Shown piece by piece: positions 53,427-61,800 of a stretch of 64,000 nt of DNA. The stretch is from Pseudomonas sp. M47T1 (GTDB lineage: Bacteria > Pseudomonadota > Gammaproteobacteria > Pseudomonadales > Pseudomonadaceae). The stretch lies in contig NZ_AJWX01000013.1 in NCBI RefSeq assembly GCF_000263855.1, forward strand, positions 62,001-126,000. Direction: 5' to 3'. The notes below the pieces were generated by a model. The model was not told where the DNA came from. It did no database searches and saw only the letters and a list, made by a program, of their open reading frames with translations. How positions within the stretch are numbered: position 1 is the stretch's first letter; every line of letters starts with the position of its first letter. Both the position numbers and the translations under genes were made by a program.

Positions 53427-53957
53427 CGATGCGGCGAATGCAAATCAGGAGACTGGTGCGGGAAACGAGACCAACATCCAATCGCTAACCATTTGATTAA
53501 CTTAGGGTTTTTCTCATTCCTGCCTCAGGAATGGACGCAGTTCTGGACTGGTTTCGAAGGGTTGTCAACACACCGCGTGAAAAACTTCCAGGCACGCTTG
53601 CAGAGTACCACTCGAAGCCAGGACAATCCCGCATAGAGGTTTTACGCATTGGTCGGGAACCCCGATTGTTTTTTTCTAGGTAGGCAACCAGCCCTCGCCC
53701 CAACCGCGGTTTCAGGCCCCCCTAGCTTTGCGGATGGAAGTTGCACGCCACACCCCAGAAACGCCGAATCGACGTTTCCAATTGCGCAGATGAAATCCGT
53801 GAGCACGTTGACACCTTGGCTGCCTTCGCGGGTCGAAGCGAGATACCTGGAATCTTCTGCGAGCATGCACATACTCCAATTCAAATGCACCACCGCCCCC
53901 GTTTGAGAGCGCGGCGATGTTCCCTCGCCAGCGCTCCCGCGTACAGCCTGGTCAGGG
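53427..53957. other. 531-bp gap without a supported gene, AT-richer
   Basis: Only short open frames occur. One plus-strand frame at 53531-53683 (50 aa, starting MDAVLDWFRRVVNTP) looks faintly coding but has no ribosome site or known relative. The rest has mixed wording and no strong hairpin. It is likely island border or remnant DNA between the integrase and the decayed catabolic genes. Confidence 0.4.
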
Positions 53958-54811
53958 CTACTGTTCATCCCCGGTAGAACCACGGTAATAGCCAACCACG
54001 GCCACATAATCCCTTACCTTTTGAATCAGGGCATATTTATCCTCGACCCTGCCCGTCACCGGGTGTTCCCAGCGATAGTCGTATTTGGCGGCGTCGCTTT
54101 TGCGCATCAATGCCATGATCGGCTCGCCCACAGGTTTGCCGGCAGGGTCATGGATACTGGCGAAATCAACACCGACCAGGCGCACGTTATAACCATGCGC
54201 GGCGTAGCGCCCCGTGCGTGAATCCACCACGAAGACATACAGGTCGTCTTCGCGAAAGTCTGCTGACAAATTGTTGATCGCCTTGATGGTGCCATCAGGG
54301 TCCTGGGCGAGTGCCGCTACAGCCCGGCCGAGTAACTGCTGCGCCTGGGTGGCGCTGGCGTGAGGGACCGACTGAGTCGCGGCGATCACTCGGTCCCCCG
54401 ACTCTTTGAAAGTACACGCGTTTAAGCATCCACCCGATGCTGAACGCTGTTGTTCCAGCGATATTCCACGCTTTGCACGCCCAGGTTATCGTTGGCGCTG
54501 AAGGCCTTGGCGAATGCGCTGTTCAGTTCCGCAGCCAGCACCTTGGACACTTCGGGGCCTATGAGCACGGCCGTAGGGCCGCCGCTGGCCAGCAGCGTAC
54601 CGCGGTTGTCGACAACAAAGACAGAGCGATCACCATCAATGAATTCACCTTGTCGGCTAAATGCCGGCAGGGCCGCGTCACCTTGCAACTGATAGTAATC
54701 GACGGCACGTTTGACCAGTGCACTGGCCCGGACATCTTGTGCCCCATCATCGGCATGTGCCAGAGCGGCACACAGTGCGAGACCAGCAGCCACACACAAA
54801 CGAAGATTCAT
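53958..54811 (-). pseudogene. Secreted Cache-domain protein, two frameshifts
   Basis: A signal peptide (MNLRLCVAAGLALCAALAHA) starts at ATG 54811. A first Cache-like module runs to a stop at 54422, and a second one continues in another frame from 54389 to 53958. Removing one T at about 54421-54423 and one G from the five-G run at 54395-54399 joins them into VDAKRVYFQRVGDRVIAA, a smooth Cache sequence; the repaired protein would be 283 aa. Cache proteins bind small ligands in the periplasm; this one has no signalling domain. Its start overlaps the cyclase stop as ATGA. Either decay or sequence error. Confidence 0.8.
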
Positions 54812-55607
54812 AGCGAATCCATCGTCTCTGGGAAAATCGCCACGGCGCGAACGAAGCCGGCTGATGCGTGTTTGATCTTGTAGGGAAAGCACGACACTTC
54901 AAAACCATGGGCAGGCAATTGCTCAAGGTTGGCGAGTTTTTCCATCTGCCCGTAACCAATGTCCCGGCCCGCCTTGTGCCCTTCCCAGATGATTGCCGCG
55001 TCGCCACTCTGGGCGAATCGCTCGCGGGTGTATTTGAAGGGGGCATCCCAGCTCCACGCGTCGGTCCCCACCACCCTGACGCCACAATCCAGCAGATAAA
55101 GCGTGGCCTCGCGGCCCATGCCCAACCCGGCATCGAGGTAACCTGGCTGCCCGAACAATGCCCCTGCGCGGGTGTTGACCAGCACAATATCCAAGGGCTG
55201 TAGCCTATGGCCGATGCGGGCCAGCTCCTGTTCCACCTCATGGGCGGTGAGCACATGCCCGTCGGGCAAATGCCTGAAATCGAGCTTCACCCCGGGTTGC
55301 AGGCACCACTCCAACGGCAGCTCGTCAACTCCCCAGGCCGGCTGCCCGCCGTCAGTGGTCGATGCGTAGTGCCAGGGGGCGTCCATATGGGTCCCGCTGT
55401 GCGTCGTTATCTGCTGGCGCTCCGCCGCCCACGACTCGTTGCCAGGCATCTGGTCCATGCGCAGGCCGGGGCACATCGCGGCCATCTCGGGCCAACCCTG
55501 CTGGTGGTCCATGTACTCGATCTTGGGGAGCAATGGCGGTGGATCGGTATAGGGGTTGTTTCCGAGCGTGACCGACAATCCACGAGACGACGTTTCGAGC
55601 TGTTCAT
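54808..55607 (-). pseudogene. Cyclase-family (kynurenine-formamidase-like) metallohydrolase, one frameshift
   Basis: The body matches the cyclase family (Pfam Cyclase), with the metal motif HSGTHMDAPWHY; related enzymes open or hydrolyse amide and lactone rings. The true start, ATG 55607 with GGAGG upstream, reads MNSSKRRLVD and then loses frame; adding one T near 55577-55579 gives LVDLSVTLGNNPY, the family's normal N-terminus. Repaired length about 266 aa. It overlaps the epimerase stop (ATGA) and the Cache start. Everything after the lesion is intact, so the break is recent or an error. Confidence 0.8.
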
Positions 55608-56564
55608 AGGGTTTTCCTCCCGGCAGGCAATTTATGGGCGTTGCGGACCAGCGTATTGGCGTTGCCGTCGTGACAAAAACCAGCGGCGCGAGCCCGTGAA
55701 GCCTTGAGCAATGGCATCGCGCCGAACAGGGACTGAAGAGGCGCGTCAGGCTCGAAGCTGATCGCGGCTCGCCCGGCGACGCCAAAACGATTGGCCAAGG
55801 CGTCAAGGACCTGCACCATCGACAAGCGCTGCACGGGCAGTTGCCACACGCGGTCGGTGCTGGCCTGCGGGGAGCTCTGCGGCATGGATAAGGTTGTTGA
55901 CGCAACACAGTGCTGACATCCACCAGGCGGTTGCCTCAGGGGCAACTGGGCAGACATAGGATTGCCCCGCCGCATAGGCATGCAACAGATCGCTCATGAA
56001 GGCACTGCGCAGCCCATTGGCCTGAGGCGGGCGCGCCACGATACCCGGCAGCCTGAGCGCCCGGCCATCAACCTCGCCACGCCGGGCCAGGTCGCACAAC
56101 GCCGTCTCGACCATCAGCTTGTGCGCGCCATAAGACAGCTGAGGGCACGTGGGGGCAGATTCATCCATGCGTGCGGGCAACGCCGCGCCATAGACCGCGA
56201 CGCTGCTGGCATACACCAATACCGCCGGCCGGGATTGCTGGCGCAGTTGGTCGAACAGCTCCAGGCTGGCCAGCAGGTTGACCTGGTAGCCCAGGCCGTA
56301 ATCCTGCTCCGCTGCGCCGCCTGGCACGCTGACCAGATGGAAGACCACATCGATACCATCGGCCAGCACTCGCCGAATGAGCGCGGCATCGGTGATGCTG
56401 CCCTTGTGCAGGCGTAATCGCGGGTCCTGGGCGAAGCCGTCCAGTTTAGCGTCGAGCAACAACAAGTGGCTGATACGTCGGCTGGCAATGGCGCCCTTCT
56501 CAAGCAGGCGCAGGACCAATTGCCGCCCCACGAAACCATTCGCGCCAGTGATCAATACACTCAT
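55604..56564 (-). pseudogene. NAD-dependent epimerase/dehydratase (DenD-like), one frameshift
   Basis: An extended short-chain dehydrogenase: TGANGFVG at the N-terminus, YASSVAVYG, and Tyr-x3-Lys in YGAHK. The layout is like DenD (erythronate dehydrogenase) and related NAD-dependent epimerases. The frame fails at about 55862-55866; removing one G from GGCC joins LIHAAELPA to ASTDRVWQLPVQ and continues to the stop at 55604, giving about 320 aa. It follows the FAH-family gene after 9 bp and overlaps the cyclase start. Confidence 0.8.
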
Positions 56565-56573
56565 GAAAACCCC

Positions 56574-57551
56574 TTAGCCATTGGCCTGAACCACACGCTG
56601 ATCAATGGCTCCAAAGACCGACTGGCCAGCCGCATCGAACACCTCCATGCGCACGCGATCACCGAATTGCATGAAAGCGGTCTGGGCGGCGCCCTGCTCG
56701 ATCATCTCGATCGCACGGCGCTCGGCGATGCAGGCCGAACCCGCGCTGCGCTGACGATTGGACACCGTGCCCGAGCCGACGAGGGTCCCTGCCCCCAGCC
56801 TGCGGGTGAAGGCTGCGTGAGCGATCAACTGGCCGAAACTGAAATTCATTTCGCCTCCATGGGGGTGGCCGAACCACTGCTCGTTCCAGTGAATGTTGAG
56901 GGGTAACTGCACCCGCCCGTCTTGCCAGGCCTCAGCCAACTCGTCGGGGGTGACTGCCACCGGGGCAAAGGCCGATGATGGCTTGGCCTGGAGGAAGCCA
57001 AAACCGGTTTTCATCTCCCGCGGGGCCAGGGCGCGCAGGCTGACGTCGTTTATCTGCAGCACCAGCTTGATATGGCCCAGCGCTTGCTCTGCCGAGCAGC
57101 CCAGCGGCACGTCATCCACCAGCACACCGAATTCGCCCTCGAAGTCGATGCCCTGAGCGACGCTAGGCAGGGCAATGTCCTGACGGGCACCGCGGAAATC
57201 GTCGGCGGCGCCCTGGTACATCAGGGGCGTCTGCTCGACGCCATCGATGGGCTCGAGGTTGAAAGCCTTCTGCATCAAGGTGCCGTGGTTGAGAAACGCC
57301 GAGCCGTCGCACCATTGCTAGGCCCGCGGCAACGGCGCCATGGCCAGCGCGGGATCGAAGTCGAACGCGCCGGCTGCGGTACCGGCCTCGAGCGCCTGGA
57401 ACAGCAACTGCAGCTGAGGCTCGCTGGTCGGCCAGGTTTCGATGGCCTCGCGCAGGGTTGCGATCGGTGCCAGCGCGGCGCGTTGCAAGTCGCGCGAGAC
57501 CACCACCAGCTGGCCGTCGCGAGTGCCGTTATTCAATGTTGCCAATTTCAT
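56574..57551 (-). pseudogene. Fumarylacetoacetate-hydrolase-family protein with in-frame stop
   Basis: A 325-codon FAH-family gene starting at ATG 57551 (AGGAG upstream) with an in-frame TAG at 57318-57320 where PLPRA-stop-QWCDGSAFLNHG is read; a Tyr codon there would restore it. Beyond it the FAH domain is complete: MKTGFGFLQAKPSS, the metal region EGEFGVLVDD, and GTVSN. These enzymes cleave C-C bonds in ring-cleavage products. Translation could restart at 57278 to give a 234-aa fragment. Its start overlaps the cupin stop as ATGA. Confidence 0.82.
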
Positions 57552-57893
57552 GCTTGCAGCTCCTTGGCAAGGCGGCCGTCGAGAAGGATGAAGACCATGC
57601 GCGCCATCGATTCGGTGCGGTTGCTCCAGGCATGGTTGGTACCGCGCCGGACCACCACGTCGCCGCGGGTCAGGTGCACTTCTTCGTCGCCCAGTACCAG
57701 CCACACTTCGCCCTCGGTGACGATGCCGTAGTCGAGGGTCTCGGTGCGGTGCATCAGCTTGTGGCGCGAGCCGGGCTCCCCCGTGCTGGCGTGGGCCTGG
57801 CCGATTTCGGCGAACGCGGCCGCCGCGTCCTCGGCGCTGACGTTGTTCTGTACGCTGTCCGGGGGGATGTCGACCACGCGAATCAGGCTGCCC
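57548..57893 (-). pseudogene. Cupin-domain protein, 5'-truncated
   Basis: A C-terminal cupin of about 115 residues: HKLMHRTETLDYGIVTEG carries the metal-binding pattern and LTRGDVVVRRGTNHAW the second motif. The family member should be longer at the N-terminus; the homology fades at GSLIRVVDIPPDS (near 57893), after which the strand runs into the reverse of the maleylacetate reductase. The nominal frame reaches 57976 but the extra residues are not cupin-like. Its promoter and start are missing, so the downstream FAH-epimerase-cyclase-Cache genes have lost their leader. Confidence 0.72.
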
Positions 57894-57896
57894 AGC

Positions 57897-58901
57897 CTCT
57901 CGCAACTGGAGGGTGAAATCGACCGCCTGGGGCACGTCGCGCCCTGGTGCTGTCGACCCCTGACCACCGCGACCATGCCGAGCGCATCGCCGAAATACTG
58001 GGCTCAAGAGCCGCCGGTGTGTTCGACAAGGCGGTGATGCATGTGCCGATCGAAACCGCCCGGCAGGCCCGTACTGTCGCCCATGAACTGGACGCGGACT
58101 GCGCCATCGCAATCGGGGGTGGTTCGACCATCGGCCTGGGCAAGGCCATCGCCCTGGAGTCCGGCTTGCCGATCCTGGCGATCCCGACCACCTATGCAGG
58201 GTCGGAAATGACGCGGTGTACGGGCTCACCGAGAACGGCCTGAAAAAGACCGGCAAGGACCTGCGCGTGCTGCCCAAAACCGTGATCTACGAACCGGCAC
58301 TTTCCGCGACGTTGCCAGTAGGGTTGTCCGTCACCAGCGGCATGAATGCCATTGCCCATGCGGCCGAGGGCCTCTACGCCCAGGATGGCAACCCGGTGAT
58401 GGCCCTGATGGCCGAGGACGGCATTCGCGCCATGGCCGCGGGCCTCGCCCGGGTGATCAAGGCCCCCCAGGACCTCGACGCACGCGCCGACTGCCGCACG
58501 GCGCGTGGCTATGCGGCACGGTACTGGGCCACCTGGGCATGGCCCTGCACCACAAGCTGTGCCACACCCTGGGCGGCAGCTTCAACCTGCCTCACTCCCC
58601 GACCCACACCATCGTGCTGCCCCACGCCATCGCCTACAACGCCGGCGCGGCCCCTGAAGCGGCCAGCGGCATTGTCCGCGCCCTGAATGCGGGTAAAACC
58701 TCGGCCGGCGCCGCGCTCTATGACCTGGCCCAATCCCTTGGGGCGCCGATGACCCTCAAATCATTGGGCATGACCGAAACCGACCTGGACACCGCCACCG
58801 ACATCGCCCTCTCCAACCCGTACTGGAACCCGCAGCCTATGGAACGCGCGGGCATCCGCGAGCTTCTGCAAGATGCCTACGAAGGCAAAAGTCCAGCCTG
58901 A
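57897..58901 (+). pseudogene. Maleylacetate reductase, 5'-truncated and frameshifted three times
   Basis: An iron-containing alcohol dehydrogenase-type maleylacetate reductase, recognisable by AIGGGSTIGLGKAIALESG, AIPTTYAGSEMT, GLSVTSGMNAIAHAAEGLY and HHKLCHTLGGSFNLPH. The first 17 or so residues are gone. Three single-base losses break the frame: in the G-run near 57930 (LGARRALVL expected), near 58213 (MTAVYGLTENG expected) and near 58504 (DCRYGAWLCG expected); each moves the frame by -1. The enzyme reduces maleylacetate to 3-oxoadipate with NADH. Confidence 0.85.
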
Positions 58902-58950
58902 TGCGCCACCGGGCATACACCTGAACAAGAACAACAGGAAGGGCAGACTT

Positions 58951-59841
58951 ATGAAAAACTTTGATGAACACACCATCACTCAAGCCGTGCTCGCCCGCAA
59001 CGCCGAAACCGACGATGCGCGCCTGCACGAAATAATGGCCGGCCTGATACAGCACTTGCACGACTTCGCTCGGGAGACGCAGCTGACCGAAGAGGAATGG
59101 GACAAGGGCATCCAGTTTTTAACAGCGGTCGGGCAAATCTGCTCGCCGCTGCGCCAGGAGTTCATCCTGCATTCGGACACCTTGGGGCTGTCGACCCTGG
59201 TCACCGCGCAGAACAACCGCAAGCCTGAGGGCTGTACCGAAGCGACGGTCTTCGGCCCCTTCCATGTCCCAAATGCCCCGCATTTCGACCTCGGCGCAGA
59301 CATCAGCGAAGGCTTGCCTGGAACGCCCTGGTTCGTGCGCACCCACGTGCGGGACATTCACGGCAAGCCGGTTGCCCGGCCGACCGTGGAGGTCTGGCAG
59401 GCCGATGATGCAGGCTTCTACGATGTCCAGAAGCCCGAGCTCGGGGAAGCGACCTTTCAAGGCCGCGCCGTGCTGCAAGCCGATGCATAAGGCGCATGCC
59501 ACTTTCGCACCATCGTGCCTGACTGCTATCCGATCCCCCATGACGGCCCCGTCGGTAAAATGCTGGAGGCGCTGAACCGTCATCCATGGCGACCGGCGCA
59601 CCTGCATTTCATGATCACCGCACCGAATCATGAGCGCCTGGTGACCCATGTGTTTCGTGAAGGCGGTGACTATCTGGATTCGGACGCGGTCTTCGGCGTG
59701 CGCTCTTCGTTGATTGCCAACTGGCAGGATCATCCGCCGGGTGAAGACCCGTATGGCCAGCACATCGATCGGGGGTACTGCACGCTGGATTTCGAGTTTG
59801 TGCTTAGTCCTTCAGGGTTCGGCGCCGGCGTGCGGGCTTGA
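58951..59841 (+). pseudogene. Hydroxyquinol 1,2-dioxygenase with in-frame stop
   Basis: An intradiol dioxygenase of the hydroxyquinol type, 296 codons if read through. The N-terminal helical domain (MKNFDEHTITQAVLARN) is complete; iron ligands are the Tyr in DDAGFYDV, the Tyr in DCYPIPHDGP and the His pair in RPAHLHF. A TAA at 59488-59490 follows ADA, where Gln or Asp would be expected, and the same frame runs on to 59841. A CAA-to-TAA change would explain it. It cleaves hydroxyquinol to maleylacetate, so it pairs with the preceding reductase. Confidence 0.85.
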
Positions 59842-59970
59842 CTGCCACAGCCCTAGGCAATACGCCCTCAGAAACGCCCCAGTCGGCTTATCGGGGCCTG
59901 CACGCAGCCGTGGGCTCGCGTACGTCCTAAAAGGTGGGAGCAATGACATTGTAATCATAATACAAAGACC

Positions 59971-60270
59971 TCATCCTACCTCACATCGGCGCCAGGCAAC
60001 TTCCGGGCTGCCACATCCACTGCGATGCGTTGATTTCAAATGCTCCAACGGCAACACCCCTGCAGGCTTGATGGTCTTGATCGCGAAGTTGCTGCGGATG
60101 TCCCGCCACCCCGGTAGCCGGAGCAGCGACTCGGTCAAGAAGCGCTCGTAATCACGCAGGTCGGGCACCACCACGTGCAACAGGAAATCCGATTCCCCGG
60201 AGACCAGAAACGCCGAAATCACCTCACGGAGCGCATTCAGCAGCGCCTTCAAGCGCGTCACGGGTAGGTA
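59971..60270 (-). pseudogene. Lrp/AsnC-family regulator fragment (C-terminal domain only)
   Basis: The segment encoded at about 60252-60034 (FLVSGESDFLLHVVVPDL, LRLPGWRDIRSNFAIKTIK) is the ligand-binding/oligomerisation domain of an Lrp-type regulator. No helix-turn-helix is found upstream in any frame before the echA stop at 60330, so the 5' half is lost. The open frame runs past the usual end to 59971. It was probably the regulator of the neighbouring catabolic genes. Confidence 0.75.
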
Positions 60271-60329
60271 TCCGCTGTTTTTTCGACGCACCCTGCGCTG
60301 ACAACACAGCCAGTGCAGATACGCGGCGA

Positions 60330-61106
60330 CTACCGGCCCTTCCACACCGGCGCGCGCTTCTCGACGAAGGCCTGCGGTCCCTCGTGGGCATCCTCCGAGT
60401 CCAGCATCTGGCGCATCGCCGGGTACTGCCATTGCTCCTCCATTGCCGCCGCCATGGGGCGGTCCAGGCCGCGCAGCAAGGCCTCCTTGGTCGCCCTGAT
60501 GGCCAGTGGGCTGCAGCCGAGAATCTGCGCGGCCCACTCGCGGGCGCAGTGCATCACATCACCACCGGTCACTTCATTGACGAAGCCCGCCGCCAGCCCT
60601 TCGGCCGCGCTCAGGCGGCGCCCGGTCAGCAGCATGCCCATGCTGCGCTTGAGGCCGATGGCCCGGGGCAGGCGCTGCAAGCCACCAGCCAATGCGGCCA
60701 GGCCCACCTTCGGCTCGGGCAAAGCAAACGTGGCATGCTCGCTGGCTACCAGGATATCGCAGGCCAGAGCGAGCTCGAAGCCGCCGCCCATGGCCATGCC
60801 GTTGACTGCGCCGATGACGGGCTTGGTCAGGTCGAACCGCGCGGTGAGGCCGGCGAAGCCCCTGGCAAGCGTCACGCGCGCCGGGGCACGGGCCTGTTGC
60901 TTGAGATCGTGGCCCACGCAGAACGCCTTGCTGCCCGCCCCGGTGACAATCGCAACCCACTGCGAGGGGTCGGCGTCAAAATCATCGAACGCCTGCTCCA
61001 GCGCCTGCTGCGCCAGGGCGTTCAAGGCGTTGTGCACCTGCGGGCGGTTCAGGGTAATGAGGGTCAGCGGGCCTTCACGCTGGATGATCACCGGCGGGTT
61101 GTCCAT
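60330..61106 (-). CDS. Enoyl-CoA hydratase/isomerase-family protein
   Basis: A 258-aa crotonase-fold protein: the oxyanion-hole regions SKAFCVGHDLK and GMAMGGGFELALACD are present, as is the trimerisation tail. ATG 61106 gives MDNPPVIIQREG, a normal start. It begins 13 bp after folE and is co-transcribed. The typical catalytic Glu pair is only partly conserved (PEPKVGLA), so hydratase versus isomerase cannot be told. Likely a step in degradation of a CoA-activated side chain or ring. Confidence 0.87.
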   Translation of the reverse strand: MDNPPVIIQREGPLTLITLNRPQVHNALNALAQQALEQAFDDFDADPSQWVAIVTGAGSKAFCVGHDLKQQARAPARVTLARGFAGLTARFDLTKPVIGAVNGMAMGGGFELALACDILVASEHATFALPEPKVGLAALAGGLQRLPRAIGLKRSMGMLLTGRRLSAAEGLAAGFVNEVTGGDVMHCAREWAAQILGCSPLAIRATKEALLRGLDRPMAAAMEEQWQYPAMRQMLDSEDAHEGPQAFVEKRAPVWKGR

Positions 61107-61119
61107 GGGCGGCTTCACC

Positions 61120-61677
61120 CTAGCGCTTGCCAATCAATTGCAGAAACTCCTGACGGGTGTTCACCGAATCGCGGAACGCTCCCAGCATCACCGAGGTGGT
61201 CATCACCGAGTTCTGCTTTTCAACCCCGCGCATCATCATGCACATGTGCTGGGCCTCGATCACCACCGCGACCCCGGCGGCGGCGGTCACTTCCTGCAGG
61301 GCCGAGGCGATCTGCCGGGTCAGGTTTTCCTGGATCTGCAGGCGCCGCGCGAACATATCGACGATCCGCGCGACCTTGGACAGCCCCAGCACCTTGCCGC
61401 TGGGAATGTAGCCGACGTGGGCCTTGCCGATGAAGGGCAACAGATGGTGCTCGCACAAGGAATAGAGCTCGATGTCCTTGACGATGACGATCTCGTCAGT
61501 GTCGGACGCGAACAGCGCACCGTTGAGAACCTCGTGCAGGTCTTTGTGGTAGCCGTTGCACAGGAAGCGCATGGCCTTGGCAGCCCGCGCCGGGGTGTCG
61601 AGCAAGCCTTCGCGGTGAGGGTTTTCGCCCAGGCCCTCCAGGATTTCCCGGTAATGTACTGCTAGCTTCTCGCTCAT
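61120..61677 (-). CDS. folE: GTP cyclohydrolase I
   Basis: A 185-aa type I GTP cyclohydrolase: zinc ligands in [10 protein letters not shown] and the later Cys in QHMCMMMRG, plus [18 protein letters not shown]. It makes 7,8-dihydroneopterin triphosphate for folate or, in other settings, pterin cofactors. ATG 61677 follows AAGAGG. It is paired with echA and lies behind a palindromic site. A folE copy inside a catabolic locus is unusual and may be an accessory paralogue. Confidence 0.93.
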   Translation of the reverse strand: MSEKLAVHYREILEGLGENPHREGLLDTPARAAKAMRFLCNGYHKDLHEVLNGALFASDTDEIVIVKDIELYSLCEHHLLPFIGKAHVGYIPSGKVLGLSKVARIVDMFARRLQIQENLTRQIASALQEVTAAAGVAVVIEAQHMCMMMRGVEKQNSVMTTSVMLGAFRDSVNTRQEFLQLIGKR

Positions 61678-61747
61678 GAGTGCCTCTTGTATTGAAGTGC
61701 CAACGCGGGGTTTGGCCCTGCGCAACGGGTCAGTCGAGCCAGGATAT

Positions 61748-61768
61748 TAGCTGACCATATGTCAGTTA
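61748..61768. promoter_or_regulatory. TetR-type palindrome upstream of folE-echA
   Basis: TAGCTGAC (61748-61755), CATAT, GTCAGTTA (61761-61768): arms match at 7 of 8 positions around 5 nt. It lies in the 123-bp gap between the ferredoxin reductase and folE, about 70 bp before the folE start, where an internal operon promoter would be. The TetR encoded at 63379 is the obvious candidate binder. Confidence 0.5.
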
Positions 61769-61800
61769 TCCAGCCTGTACACGTCTGCTCATGTGCTCGA

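Noticed and set aside
53531..53683. 50-aa plus-strand frame starting MDAVLDWFRR after the integrase
   Set aside because: Looks mildly coding but has no ribosome site, no recognised family and lies in AT-richer remnant DNA.
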